A DNA stretch of 64,000 nt from Psychromonas sp. SP041 (lineage in GTDB: Bacteria; Pseudomonadota; Gammaproteobacteria; Enterobacterales; Psychromonadaceae), in the NCBI RefSeq assembly GCF_000470315.2, contig NZ_CBRF02000017.1, positions 38,508 through 102,507 on the forward strand, read 5' to 3'. A program made the translations under genes and the position numbers. Positions 9,498 to 18,774 of this stretch are shown here, in pieces (the stretch's first letter is position 1; each line of letters begins with the position of its first letter). The notes below the pieces were generated by a model. The model had not been told where the DNA came from and did no database searches. It saw only the letters and a program-made list of their open reading frames with translations.

Positions 9498-10472
9498 TTA
9501 ACACCAAACTTTTTGGGCTAGGGTGTTCATGTTTTTTCCATAGATAGCAGCGATATCAGATTGTGTGTAACCGCGTTTTTCAAGTAGTACTGACATTTCT
9601 AAAAAACGTTCTGGTGGGGCGAATAAAAGATTTAAAAATCCATCATTTGATTTACTGTAACCGTGTTCAGGTGGCCACCAAAGATTCGTATCTAAACCTT
9701 CTGACCCATCATCTAAATGATTATCGTAAACATAATCTAAGCCGACACCAACATGCGATGGCCCAATTAATTGAACGAGATAATCGATGGCTTCCACCAT
9801 ACTTTCAGCGTTAGCTTGTGGGGAGTTTAAGAATCGCGCTACGCCATTTATGCAAACTACGCCACCGCTAGCTGCGCAGGCTTGTAGTTGATCATCTCGA
9901 TAATTTCGTCCGTGATCTTTGAGTGCGCGAGGATTGCCATGGCTAATGATCACTGGTTTATCTGAATATTCGAAAATTTCCATACTGGTGCGGTATCCGG
10001 TATGGGAAACATCCATAAACAATTTATTGGCATTAATAGCATCTACGATGTCTCGGCCTTTAGGCGTTAAGCCAATGTCTTCATCGTGACAACCACCCGC
10101 AAGAGAATTACTGCGGTTGTAGGCTAAATGTATTTGTCGTACGCCAAGTTTTGCAAGTAATCCGACCATCGCAGGGCTTTCATGTAACGGGACGCCACCT
10201 TCTAAATCAAAGGAAACGGCTAATTTACCTTCGCGTTGGGCACGTTCAACATCGGCAAAACTTTCTACTTGTATTAAAAAACCGAGTTCGCTGATGCGCT
10301 GTCTAAATCCTGCTATTATCTGAATAATGTCACTCAGTGGATTAAAGTCCATCCCGATATTGATTGAAATATAATAGGCGCCACAGTCTATATGGCGTTG
10401 TAGCGATGCTAAATCGTACTCTGGAATTAAAGGAACGCAAGTATGAGCATCCCAAACAGGTATTGTTGTCAA
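9498..10472 (-). CDS. Membrane dipeptidase family (peptidase M19), variant metal site
   Basis: Amidohydrolase-fold enzyme of the renal dipeptidase family, 324 residues, expected to hydrolyse dipeptides. The bridging glutamate (SFDLEGG), the first zinc histidine (MDVSHTG) and the second (ISHGNPRAL) are present. The N-terminal HxD motif, which supplies His and Asp ligands in classical members, reads DAHTC (residues 8-12), so Asp is replaced by Cys. There is no signal peptide, so it would act in the cytoplasm. As first gene of the transporter operon it probably processes the imported peptide. The substrate may be atypical. Confidence 0.85.
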   Translation of the reverse strand: MTTIPVWDAHTCVPLIPEYDLASLQRHIDCGAYYISINIGMDFNPLSDIIQIIAGFRQRISELGFLIQVESFADVERAQREGKLAVSFDLEGGVPLHESPAMVGLLAKLGVRQIHLAYNRSNSLAGGCHDEDIGLTPKGRDIVDAINANKLFMDVSHTGYRTSMEIFEYSDKPVIISHGNPRALKDHGRNYRDDQLQACAASGGVVCINGVARFLNSPQANAESMVEAIDYLVQLIGPSHVGVGLDYVYDNHLDDGSEGLDTNLWWPPEHGYSKSNDGFLNLLFAPPERFLEMSVLLEKRGYTQSDIAAIYGKNMNTLAQKVWC

Positions 10473-11087
10473 AGCATTCTCCTAATATAGGTTCAAATCT
10501 CATAAGATATTTAAACTAATTCAATATTAATAGTATTGTTTAGATAACATACAAAGCTTAATAGACAAGCTTCATTGATGCGAAAATCAATAAAGTTTAA
10601 TATTTATTATCTTAATGCCATTGCGCCTCATTTCAGTGCGCTTTTATCATTTCTTAGTGCGTGATTAAGGATATATAGGGCTTAAAAGGTAAAAAATAAA
10701 TATTACAGATCATAATGAAATATATGTGCCAACTTGTTGTTGCAGCTCTAATATGTTGATTTTAATTTATTTTCTGTACAGCAGTAACAACCCTAATTAA
10801 TAGAGTCAGAGGATGTTGTATGGAATGATTAGGTAACCTTACCGATTAAAATTACTCGTGTCTTAATGATTTATGAGCGAATCGATATTTATGTAAGTGA
10901 TTGTTTTATTTTGTTTTATTTTTAATATGATCATTAGCTTTTACAAAGTGATGTGTTTGACATTAGAGTCGATACCTTGCCCTTTCTAAATATAAAAAAT
11001 TGTATTTTTTATTTAATAAGACTTTATTATTGTTTTTTGGTCGAGAGGGGAGGGAAATGAGAGGCTATTATGTAGAGTCATAATTAT
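10473..11087. other. Intergenic region left of the YccT-like gene
   Basis: About 615 bp of AT-rich sequence between the start of the dipeptidase operon and the end of the next leftward gene. It should hold the operon promoter, but no convincing -35/-10 pair, operator or small gene could be picked out by eye. Confidence 0.4.
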
Positions 11088-11120
11088 CAAACTCTACTGA
11101 ATCAAGTAGAGTTGATTTTT
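11088..11120. terminator. Hairpin terminator after the YccT-like gene
   Basis: A perfect 9-bp stem AACTCTACT/AGTAGAGTT (11090-11098 with 11105-11113) and a 6-nt loop. On the plus strand it is followed by GATTTTTAT; on the minus strand by TTGATAATTAT. It lies just after the stop of the leftward gene at 11134 and could stop transcription in either direction. Confidence 0.6.
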
Positions 11121-11133
11121 ATGTGTGCATATT

Positions 11134-11730
11134 CTAATTAATACGAGCTTTAAATGCTGCACGAGTCTTTTCATCCGCTTTACTGTACCAATAATCTAAC
11201 ATTTTACCTGCAACATCAGTTTCAGACTGGTTATCGGCAACGCTAATAATTGACGTCGGTTGCTTTAATGAAGCGAGTTGAGATGTTTGATTGTAAACAC
11301 GCAGTTCTGAGATTAAGTCTCGATTAAATTGAATACCATTCTTGAGTAGCTTCCCTTGTTCAAATGATACTGTTTTACCATTACTATCTTTTAATATGAT
11401 GACAGGATTATTATTAAAGTCTGTACGTTCACTTTCCGTACGTAATTTAGGTAAGGTTATAAAGTAGTTGTTATCATGACCTTCAAAAGTAAGTAATATA
11501 ATATCTGATGTAAAAAAAACATCTTCGCCAGCTGAGCGGTAACGATCCTCATAACGAAATGCTATCTGATTTTTACCATTCTCTAATAAGAGAGGATTCT
11601 CATTTTTTGATATTTCATTATTAACAATTTTAAGTTTAAGCTGAGAGGGGGTGTTTAAATGAATATCTGCTAATACTTTTGAGCTTAATAAACTGACAAT
11701 AATAATTGCAACAACATTCCATAACTTCAT
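11134..11730 (-). CDS. DUF2057 (YccT/CsgI-like) secreted protein
   Basis: A 198-residue protein with a signal peptide (residues 1-21, ending KVLA). The body matches DUF2057: an N-terminal strand (IHLNTPSQLKLKIVNN), a central GKNQIAFRYED-like stretch and the C-terminal tail MLDYWYSKADEKTRAAFKARI, which is the most recognisable part. The E. coli member YccT (CsgI) is a periplasmic inhibitor of curli assembly. No curli genes are present here, so that role cannot be carried over. It stands 133 bp downstream of the porin gene, beyond the porin terminator. Confidence 0.75.
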   Translation of the reverse strand: MKLWNVVAIIIVSLLSSKVLADIHLNTPSQLKLKIVNNEISKNENPLLLENGKNQIAFRYEDRYRSAGEDVFFTSDIILLTFEGHDNNYFITLPKLRTESERTDFNNNPVIILKDSNGKTVSFEQGKLLKNGIQFNRDLISELRVYNQTSQLASLKQPTSIISVADNQSETDVAGKMLDYWYSKADEKTRAAFKARIN

Positions 11731-11810
11731 ATTTAATTCTCGCTTTTATTGTTTTTAAAAATAGTAGTTTAAGTTAACTTAGATTAGATAAATAGTTTTA
11801 ATTGTTCTCA

Positions 11811-11840
11811 TTAAAAAAGCACTCTTATTGAGTGCTTTAT
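11811..11840 (-). terminator. Terminator of the porin gene
   Basis: Perfect 9-bp stem AAAGCACTC/GAGTGCTTT (11816-11824 with 11830-11838) with loop TTATT. Read leftward it is followed by six T. It begins 24 nt after the porin stop and is a textbook intrinsic terminator. Confidence 0.88.
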
Positions 11841-11863
11841 AGATTTCTTTATCTTAATAAAAC

Positions 11864-12859
11864 TTAGAAACCGTAACGAGCACCTAACAACAACTCATTT
11901 TCACGGTCACCAGTACTACTAGATGTATCATTATTTAATGCAATTTTATAACTACTAAAAACTGCAAAGTTACCAATATAATGAGCATATTCTAGTGAAA
12001 CAAAATTTGTTTCTAATGATGCAATATCATCTGCAGAATAATAACTATAACCAATATTTAATATATTTGAGTTATCTTCACCAAAGTAATAAGCCGCAAA
12101 TGCATCTGCCGCTACAAAATCAGAATCAGAAATACCATCAGCTGAAATATTACCTTGCATACCTGTTGCCGCTAAATAAATACTGCCTTTAGTGTATCTC
12201 GCTGCAAGTATGTAAGAGTTTGAGGTGTCAGTATCTTCAACATTTGTTGCATTACCATATTCTTGATCACTGCTAGTTACACCCGCAGCTAATTCAACTT
12301 CAGGAGTAAGTTTATAAGCTGCCATCAAACCAAAACCATCGGCATTATTATTAGCATTTTGTGTTCCAGATGCTTGAAAAGTTAATGCATCAGTTTTATA
12401 AATGTAACGTAATGTGTTTTTTGAGCGGTCGGCCGATGTTTCAGTATTTTCGTTAATGTAACCACTATACGTTTCTGCTAAATCGGTAAAGTCTGTTAGG
12501 TAAGTAACAGCATTCTCTTGATGCCCATAAATAAGAGTGCCGAATTTAGTTTCACCACCCACGTAAAGGTGACGTGTATTTAAATTTGCTTCATTATCAT
12601 CTTCATTTTCTGTGATTTCGAATTCGTAGCGACCAAAAACAGTTAAATCTTCATTTAATTTATTTTTTCCATTTACATTTAAACGCACATTAGATTCATC
12701 AGAATAATCACCATCTGTTAAATTACCGCCGACTTCAACTCGTCCACCGATATTAAATTCCTGGGTTTCATTTTTGTAAATAGTTGCAGCAGAAAGTGGA
12801 GCTGAAAGGATAGCACTAGATGTAATAGCAATTAGATATTTGTTGAATGTCATATTCAT
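11864..12859 (-). CDS. Gram-negative general porin (OmpC/OmpU-like superfamily)
   Basis: Trimeric outer-membrane diffusion pore, 331 residues. A signal peptide (residues 1-24, ending APLSA) is followed by a porin start (FNIGGRVEVGGNLTD), a GRYEFE strand, the RHLYVGGETKFGTLIYGHQ constriction-side region and a terminal phenylalanine (LLLGARYGF). Acidic loops (ENEDDNEAN, SDSDFVAADA) are usual for marine porins and suggest cation preference, which is inference. It is a single-gene unit with its own terminator and a long upstream region. An internal start at the third residue (MTFNKY) is equally possible. Confidence 0.85.
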   Translation of the reverse strand: MNMTFNKYLIAITSSAILSAPLSAATIYKNETQEFNIGGRVEVGGNLTDGDYSDESNVRLNVNGKNKLNEDLTVFGRYEFEITENEDDNEANLNTRHLYVGGETKFGTLIYGHQENAVTYLTDFTDLAETYSGYINENTETSADRSKNTLRYIYKTDALTFQASGTQNANNNADGFGLMAAYKLTPEVELAAGVTSSDQEYGNATNVEDTDTSNSYILAARYTKGSIYLAATGMQGNISADGISDSDFVAADAFAAYYFGEDNSNILNIGYSYYSADDIASLETNFVSLEYAHYIGNFAVFSSYKIALNNDTSSSTGDRENELLLGARYGF

Positions 12860-13515
12860 TTTCCTTTATTTAGAATTATTTAAAAATTGTAATAATTAAA
12901 TTATTTTTTAGGTAAGTGCTGAAATAATAAAAATTACTTCAGCTAAAATGCAGACAATCCGTGTCTTTTAAATTACGTAGACCAATCTATATAGTTTTCT
13001 GATCAACTTCATGAAAAAATAACAAATAAGTGACAAAAGGAGATCTAAGTCACATTTACAGAGTTACAAATTGGAATTTTTAAATTTAATGTACAAAAAA
13101 AGACTTGTTTTTTATTGCTATAAATTAATTGATTGTGACTTTTAGGGGGTTTATTCTGGAGGTATATTTTAAATCGTTAGTGATTTTATAATGGATTGAT
13201 CATTCTTGTTGATCCTTATTAAACATCACTTTTTTACATAATATTTATCTGATGTACTTTTAATAGGCTATTTTTATTAAAATAAGTAATTAACTTGTTA
13301 GATCTGCCTCTTTCTTCCTAGAATATGTTCACTTCACTACTTGCTGAATTTGCCACGTTGAATGGTAACGGGTATATCTATAAATACTGAAATTATTTTA
13401 AACTAATCAATGAATATTTAGTCATTTTTAGTCACATTATCAAAAAAACAACTAACTTTTATATGCTAAAAGAGGTATCTTTATGTCCAAGTATTAACCA
13501 ATAAAGTATGATTCG
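12860..13515. other. Divergent control region between porin and diguanylate cyclase
   Basis: 656 bp without a gene, very AT-rich, between two divergent genes. A ribosome site (TTTCCTT read leftward as AAGGAAA) precedes the porin. Short inverted repeats such as TGATC/GATCA near 13195-13220 are seen, but no regulator can be named. Long leaders of this kind are common for porins under small-RNA control; nothing here proves that. Confidence 0.35.
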
Positions 13516-15165
13516 ATGAAGACACTGTTAGATCACATGGCGCCATCGCGTATTTCCACTAAATTATCTATTTATGTTTCGGCGTTTATTGTTGTGGCTT
13601 TCACATTGTTGCAAATTTACAACTTTCTAATCATTAAGTCTGAAATAAAAAATCAAATTAATAAAGAGCAATATACAAAAGCTAAATTTATCGCTAAAGA
13701 TATAAAGAATAAAATTGATAAGCGAACAAAATTTTTAGTAGCTCTAGCAGATTTAATTCCTCCTGAGCAAATGCAGTCCGAAGATTTTTTAACCGAAAAA
13801 ATCAAAGAGCACATTGCTTTTACTAATTTTTTTCCGCAAGGATTCGCTGTTATAAATCCAACTGGGAAAGGTGTTATAGCTGAATACCCTGTCATTCCAA
13901 GTAGAAAAAGTTTAGATCTTTCAAATAGAGAATGGTTAATAAATGCTAAAAATAGCCAACATATTATTATTAGTTCACCTTTTCGTTCTGAGGTCACTGA
14001 TGAAGTGCTTGTTGTCATTGCAAAAGCATTAAGAGATAAAAGCGGTCGAGTATTAGGGATCCTAGAAGCGCCTATTTTTTTGAATCGTCCTGGGTTTATG
14101 GAATATATTTTTGACCATGATTACAACGAGACAAGCGATACATTAGTGATATCAAGAGCGAGTCAGATTTTTTTAGCTTCCAGTACTCCAAGCTTAGTAT
14201 TTAAAAGCATTCCTAAAAGAGGAGAGGTTGTCTTCTATGATCAGGTTATGGACGGCTTTAATGGGGTTGGTGATACTGTGAATGCCTCGGGTGATGAAGT
14301 GTTGGCGGCAGCCGCTAATATTAGCTTCTTGAATTGGTTTGTTATTGTAAGAACGCCTGTCGATAAAGTTTATCAAACCATAAATGAAAGCTTAGAAGCT
14401 TCTATTATCAGTGGCGTGATTGTTAGCTTCGCTGTTTTCCTAGCGATTACCTTTTTTCTATTCTTCTTTTTTAACCCCTTAAAGGAAGCAGCAGAGTCCG
14501 TTAGAGAAATGGTATTAAAAAAGCAACCACTCAAGCATATAGAAGGTTATAAAAACGATGAAATAGGGGATTTGATTGTAGGTTTTAATGCCGTTATAGA
14601 TATGGTGAATGAGCGTCGAGATAAACTTGAAAAATCTAATGCTACACTTGAATCATTATCTCAAATAGATGATTTAACTGGCGTGTTTAATAGAAGGTGG
14701 TTAGATCATACGCTTAACCAACTCTGGCAGGTCAAAACTCGTAGCCAAGAGCCATTAACTTTACTACTCATTGATATAGATGAGTTTAAGAAATTTAATG
14801 ATACTTATGGGCATATTGCGGGTGATGAGTGTTTAAGAAAAGTAGCTGAGAATATACAAAAATCAATTAATAGACCGACTGATTTTTTTGCTCGTTATGG
14901 TGGAGAAGAATTTGTTATTTTATTAGAAGGTGACTTGGTCGAAGGTTTTGCTGTTGCCGAGAAAACAAGACAAGCTGTTAATAATTTACAAATAACCCAT
15001 AGTGAATCTCCTTATAACCATGTGACTATTAGTTTAGGTGTTTCATCTGTTATTCCGCAACTCAATACTGATTCTGTCGAGTTAGTTAAACAAGCGGACC
15101 TTGCTTTATACCAAAGCAAGAGACGCGGTAAGAATCGATATGAATGTTATCAACATAAAGAGTAA
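13516..15165 (+). CDS. Membrane-bound diguanylate cyclase with Cache-like sensor
   Basis: Makes cyclic di-GMP from two GTP. The 549 residues run as a membrane helix (about 18-40), a periplasmic sensor of about 250 residues (Cache-like, with LSNREWLINA and ISSPFRS), a second helix (about 297-325), a HAMP-like linker, then a GGDEF domain (about 385-549). The active-site motif is GGEEF at 462-466 and the product-inhibition I-site RPTD lies at 453-456, five residues before it. The enzyme should therefore be active and feedback-limited. No EAL domain is present. The signal it senses is unknown. Confidence 0.9.
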   Translation: MKTLLDHMAPSRISTKLSIYVSAFIVVAFTLLQIYNFLIIKSEIKNQINKEQYTKAKFIAKDIKNKIDKRTKFLVALADLIPPEQMQSEDFLTEKIKEHIAFTNFFPQGFAVINPTGKGVIAEYPVIPSRKSLDLSNREWLINAKNSQHIIISSPFRSEVTDEVLVVIAKALRDKSGRVLGILEAPIFLNRPGFMEYIFDHDYNETSDTLVISRASQIFLASSTPSLVFKSIPKRGEVVFYDQVMDGFNGVGDTVNASGDEVLAAAANISFLNWFVIVRTPVDKVYQTINESLEASIISGVIVSFAVFLAITFFLFFFFNPLKEAAESVREMVLKKQPLKHIEGYKNDEIGDLIVGFNAVIDMVNERRDKLEKSNATLESLSQIDDLTGVFNRRWLDHTLNQLWQVKTRSQEPLTLLLIDIDEFKKFNDTYGHIAGDECLRKVAENIQKSINRPTDFFARYGGEEFVILLEGDLVEGFAVAEKTRQAVNNLQITHSESPYNHVTISLGVSSVIPQLNTDSVELVKQADLALYQSKRRGKNRYECYQHKE

Positions 15166-15186
15166 ACGCAGTAACCGTTAGGTTTG

Positions 15187-16041
15187 TTATGCTTTGAACC
15201 AATCAATATAAAAGCTAGGCTTAACTGAAAATTCATCGCATAAGTTAACAATACTTTTTTCGTCACTAATCGTATTAGTATGGATGCCAGAGGTGATGAA
15301 TAAACTACTGATATTAGCACCATTTGCCCCTGCAATATCGTGCTCTAAGCTATCGCCTACCGCGATAGCATTATCCCAACCGCCTACCAATTCTTTACAC
15401 ATTGCATAAATTTCTTTCTGTGGTTTTCCGTGCCAATGTACAATCCCTCCCATTTTTTGGTAAGCATTTGCTATTGCACCCGGGCAGATTTTTAAGGTTC
15501 CTTCTGGTGTCATAGCAACGAGATCAGGATTACTGACAACTAGTTCAAAATTATGTTGATAAGCGAACGTTAAGTCATCCATATAAGCATCAACATGACC
15601 ACGATCAACGCCACAACATAAAATAAATGAAGCTTCATCTCGTGTCGATTCTGTTAACCCGCAATCATCAATTACGCTGTGGTCGTTATCCCAGGTAAAA
15701 TGTAGCGCTTGCTTACCTAAGTGCTTAAACTTTCCTGACGCGAAATTTTGACGCATATGATCGCCTGATGTTAATACATCTAAATACAAATCTCGGGTAA
15801 TACCGGAATCTGCTAAACGCTGGTAGGAGAATCTGCCTGTTTTACCACTGTTAGATAAGATGACGACTTTTTTGTTATGTGACTTTAAAAAGGTTAATGC
15901 TTCTATTGCTTCTGGAAAAGCATTTCCACCGTTATGTAATACACCCCATTGATCTAAGATAAAGGTGTCAAAACTATCAATTATATCTTTAAGGCCATTA
16001 ATCATTTTCACTGGATTGGTTCCTCTTGTTGCGAGAGTCAT
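15187..16041 (-). CDS. HAD-IIA family hydrolase (TIGR01459-like)
   Basis: Predicted cytosolic phosphatase of the NagD-like HAD-IIA group, 284 residues. Motif I is FILDQWGVLHNG (the nucleophile Asp is in DQWG), motif II LSNSGK, and the C-terminal metal-binding motif is AVGDSLEHDIAGA. The DQWGVLHNG form is typical of the TIGR01459 subgroup, often annotated as a sugar phosphatase of unknown substrate. It converges with the diguanylate cyclase gene, 21 bp apart, with no obvious terminator between them. A second in-frame start (MINGLKDI) is possible 12 residues in. Confidence 0.82.
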   Translation of the reverse strand: MTLATRGTNPVKMINGLKDIIDSFDTFILDQWGVLHNGGNAFPEAIEALTFLKSHNKKVVILSNSGKTGRFSYQRLADSGITRDLYLDVLTSGDHMRQNFASGKFKHLGKQALHFTWDNDHSVIDDCGLTESTRDEASFILCCGVDRGHVDAYMDDLTFAYQHNFELVVSNPDLVAMTPEGTLKICPGAIANAYQKMGGIVHWHGKPQKEIYAMCKELVGGWDNAIAVGDSLEHDIAGANGANISSLFITSGIHTNTISDEKSIVNLCDEFSVKPSFYIDWFKA

Positions 16042-16575
16042 TTAGGAAACTATAGAGCCGTTATTATATACAATTTACGCTAAAGGATGGTGGAATAGTT
16101 ATGAGTTATTTATGTCATAGAGTACACCCGTTTTATTCTTTTCAGTGGAAGATAATAACTTCCATATTAGGATAAATTATTGCCTAAAAACACATTAAGG
16201 TTAGAGGGAGAATTAAACGGTATTATTTCAGTTTATTCGTTGTTTTTAAGTGAAAATTTATTCATTAAGATTGGAAGTAAATTATAGGAGAGGAATCTAA
16301 TTGATAGAAAAGAACAGGAAATGATCAGTATTTAAAAATATTGATTATTTATAGGTTTTTTATTGTTTTCTGTTTTAAGTTAATGAATTTAAATATAATA
16401 TTTTTATTTTGAGGGTTAAAAATAAGGCATATTATGATCAGGGAAAACCTTGTTTTGGTAACATTATTTAAAATAAACTGATCTAAAGCAAACGAGCACC
16501 GTAAAATTATTTGAACATTGCAATACAGCACAGCTTGAATATTAAAATATAACTAACCCTAAAAAGGAAAATTTT
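16042..16575. other. Intergenic region upstream of the fasciclin gene
   Basis: 534 bp, strongly AT-rich, between the divergent HAD and fasciclin genes. A good ribosome site (AAAAAGGAAA) lies before the fasciclin ATG. No firm promoter motif, repeat or small gene was recognised. Confidence 0.35.
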
Positions 16576-17073
16576 ATGTTAAAGAAATTCATCTCAGCAG
16601 TATCGATTATCGTTGTTAGTTTTACGTTTACTTCCGTTGCACATGCAGAGCATCATGGAGTTCATAAAGATATCGTTGATGTTGCTGCAGAAAATGGTTC
16701 TTTCACCACACTCGTCGCGGCATTGAAAGCGGGTGGGTTAGTTGAAACACTTAAAGGAAAAGGTCCTTTCACTGTATTTGCTCCAACTGATGAAGCGTTT
16801 GCCAAGTTACCAGAAGGTACGGTAGAAATGCTACTAAAACCTGAGAATAAAGATAAGTTAGTCGCTGTATTAACTTACCATGTAGTGGCTGGAAAAGTAA
16901 CGGCATCTGACGTTGTTAAAATGGATAGCGGTACCACTGTCCAAGGACAAAAAGTCATGATTAAAGTAGAAGATGATAAGGTGATGGTAAACGATGCACA
17001 CGTCATTAAAGCTGATGTAGAAGTAAGTAATGGTGTGATACACGTTATTGATAAAGTTTTGTTGCCTAAGTAG
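16576..17073 (+). CDS. Secreted fasciclin (FAS1) domain protein
   Basis: A 165-residue exported protein: signal peptide 1-24 (ending VAHA) and one FAS1 domain. The H1 motif is [15 protein letters not shown], the central YHVVAGK motif follows, and the C-terminal H2-like motif is [15 protein letters not shown]1 domains mediate adhesion; many small bacterial examples are secreted or periplasmic with unknown targets. It is monocistronic with a strong terminator after it. The role is not known from context. Confidence 0.88.
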   Translation: MLKKFISAVSIIVVSFTFTSVAHAEHHGVHKDIVDVAAENGSFTTLVAALKAGGLVETLKGKGPFTVFAPTDEAFAKLPEGTVEMLLKPENKDKLVAVLTYHVVAGKVTASDVVKMDSGTTVQGQKVMIKVEDDKVMVNDAHVIKADVEVSNGVIHVIDKVLLPK

Positions 17074-17142
17074 TTTTTATAAAAATTCTATACATTACCG
17101 TTTCGTTTATGCTCATTTAATGAGGTTTTGTACATAATAATT

Positions 17143-17176
17143 AAAAGGGAATAGTTTACAAACTACTCCCTTTTTT
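17143..17176 (+). terminator. Terminator of the fasciclin gene
   Basis: Stem AAAAGGGAATAGTTT paired with AAACTACTCCCTTTT with one mismatch, short loop ACA, followed by a run of six T at 17171-17176. It lies 70 nt after the stop codon. Confidence 0.85.
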
Positions 17177-17401
17177 ATTGTTTTCATTCTGAGCAAGTCT
17201 TTATTCTTAAACCCAATAAAATTGCCTAACGTTATATTAGGAATTTCAATAACAGTTATCTCATCTATTTATATCAATTGATTAACCTTAAGAGCATACT
17301 GAATTGTTGCGCATTATTTTTTAGCTCAACCGCGTCCACTCAGTCATTAAGTTGCCTCAAATTAATTTTAATTTAAAGGTTACTTCAAAAAGGAAAATAT
17401 C

Positions 17402-17518
17402 ATGAGTAAAGGCCAAGACAGTAAAAAAGCGACTAAAAAGAAACCACTTTTAACTGCAAAAGAAAAGAAAGCGGCAAAAGCCGCTAAAAAGCCAGCCAGT
17501 GCTTTTTTAGCTAATTAA
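17402..17518 (+). CDS. Small lysine/alanine-rich protein (38 aa)
   Basis: A short reading frame of 38 codons from ATG to TAA, with a strong ribosome site (AAAAAGGAAA) 7 nt before it and a strong terminator 92 nt after it. The product starts MSKGQDSKKATKKKP and has about 14 lysines and 9 alanines, with no membrane or signal segment, so it is very basic. From memory, small proteins starting MSKG.DSKK occur in other marine gammaproteobacteria, usually as hypothetical. It may bind nucleic acid or ribosomes, which is inference from charge only. Confidence 0.7.
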   Translation: MSKGQDSKKATKKKPLLTAKEKKAAKAAKKPASAFLAN

Positions 17519-17610
17519 GTTAAACATTGTTGTATCTGAATAAATAAAATCGAATGAATAACTTATGTGCTTTTTGTAAGGCTTAGGTCATCACTAGTCT
17601 GACTAATATC

Positions 17611-17641
17611 GAAGGCCATCGTTTCATTCGATGGTCTTTTT
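17611..17641 (+). terminator. Terminator after the small basic protein gene
   Basis: Stem of 11 pairs (17611-17621 with 17629-17639, two of them G-U) around the loop TTTCATT, followed by a T-run into TTTTTA. It supports transcription of the 38-codon gene as its own unit. Confidence 0.8.
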
Positions 17642-17648
17642 AATAAAG

Positions 17649-17795
17649 CTTTGTTAGTGAAATGAAAACTATTCTATTAACCTATTAACCTATTAACCTA
17701 TTAACCTATTAACCTATTAACCTATTAACCTATTAACCTATTAACCTATTAACCTATAATCTATTAATTAATAGATAAAAACCTTACTAACAAAG
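17649..17795. repeat. Octanucleotide tandem array (CCTATTAA)n inside an inverted repeat
   Basis: Nine exact copies of CCTATTAA run from 17681 to 17752, with a one-base variant copy (TCTATTAA) before and a partial copy after. The array is bracketed by CTTTGTTAGT (17649-17658) and its exact complement ACTAACAAAG (17786-17795). A second small palindrome, CTATTAATTAATAG, lies at the right end (17761-17774). It is outside any gene. A unit of eight is not a multiple of three, so it is unlikely to be coding. The copy number may vary by replication slippage. Confidence 0.9.
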
Positions 17796-17844
17796 TCTCT
17801 TATTGATAAACCTTTATTAACAGTAAATCACTCATTATCTCTGT

Positions 17845-18774
17845 TTACACTTTGTTATTTTCACGACACTTCATAATGTATAGCGCGGTCATTAAATCAA
17901 GATGAGCACCGCCACCGTTTTTAAATAACGTGATCTCTTTATCCGTTTTACGTCCGCTATCACCATTACATAGTTGGTAGAAGTCAGCGATAACAGCATG
18001 TTCATTGATAACACCTTGTTTAATTGGGATAGCTAACTCACCTATATCGTGAATGGCCGTTTCTCTGGCATCAACAAAAATACGTGATTTTACGAGTAGT
18101 GCATCATCAGCTTCTCTCATGTCTGGACGGTATGCACCAATTAAATCAACATGAGTTCCTTCCTTAATCCACTTACCTTTAATGAAAGATTCGGTCGACA
18201 TAGTAGAAGATGAAACAATGTCTGCATCACTCAATGCTTCAGAAAGATCTTGGACAGCTACAGCCCCTTTTTCTTTAGCGAGTTTCTGTGCTTTTTCAAA
18301 AGTACGATTCCAAATAATCACTTTTTCTAAATTAGGAAACAAAGCTCGATAAGCATCAATGATTGACGATGCAACGGCGCCAGCGCCAATAACGGTTAAC
18401 ACTTTACTATCAGGTCTTGCTAATAACTTTGCTGCAAATACAGAGTCGCCAGCCGTTTTCCATTTAGTGACTAACTTGCCATCAATAATAGCGAGAGGGA
18501 TGCCAGTTTGATCATCAAATAGAGTAAAGATTGAATTAACACTTGGAATAGGCGTTGGTAATTTTGCGTTATTTGGAAATATAGTCGCCGTTTTAACCCC
18601 TATTCCTTTATTTTTTATCCATGCTGCACGACTCAATAACGCATTTTCATCATGTTTAAATAGAATGTCATCTATGTCTGCTCGAGGTGCTTTATGTCCT
18701 TCATGGAACGCTGTGCAAAGCGCTGTCCATGATAATTTACTTTCAATATCTTGTGCATTAATAAATGGAAGCAT
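17845..18774 (-). CDS. Ornithine cyclodeaminase / mu-crystallin family protein
   Basis: NAD(P)-dependent enzyme of the OCD/mu-crystallin family, 309 residues. The Rossmann motif VIGAGAVAS is near residue 128, and LVTKWKTAGDS, EGTHVDLIGAYRPDMRE and GELAIPI are the usual conserved blocks. Family members include ornithine cyclodeaminase (ornithine to proline), ketimine and pyrroline-2-carboxylate reductases and alanine dehydrogenases. Sequence alone does not separate them here, and no proline or ornithine gene is adjacent. It appears monocistronic. Confidence 0.82.
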   Translation of the reverse strand: MLPFINAQDIESKLSWTALCTAFHEGHKAPRADIDDILFKHDENALLSRAAWIKNKGIGVKTATIFPNNAKLPTPIPSVNSIFTLFDDQTGIPLAIIDGKLVTKWKTAGDSVFAAKLLARPDSKVLTVIGAGAVASSIIDAYRALFPNLEKVIIWNRTFEKAQKLAKEKGAVAVQDLSEALSDADIVSSSTMSTESFIKGKWIKEGTHVDLIGAYRPDMREADDALLVKSRIFVDARETAIHDIGELAIPIKQGVINEHAVIADFYQLCNGDSGRKTDKEITLFKNGGGAHLDLMTALYIMKCRENNKV

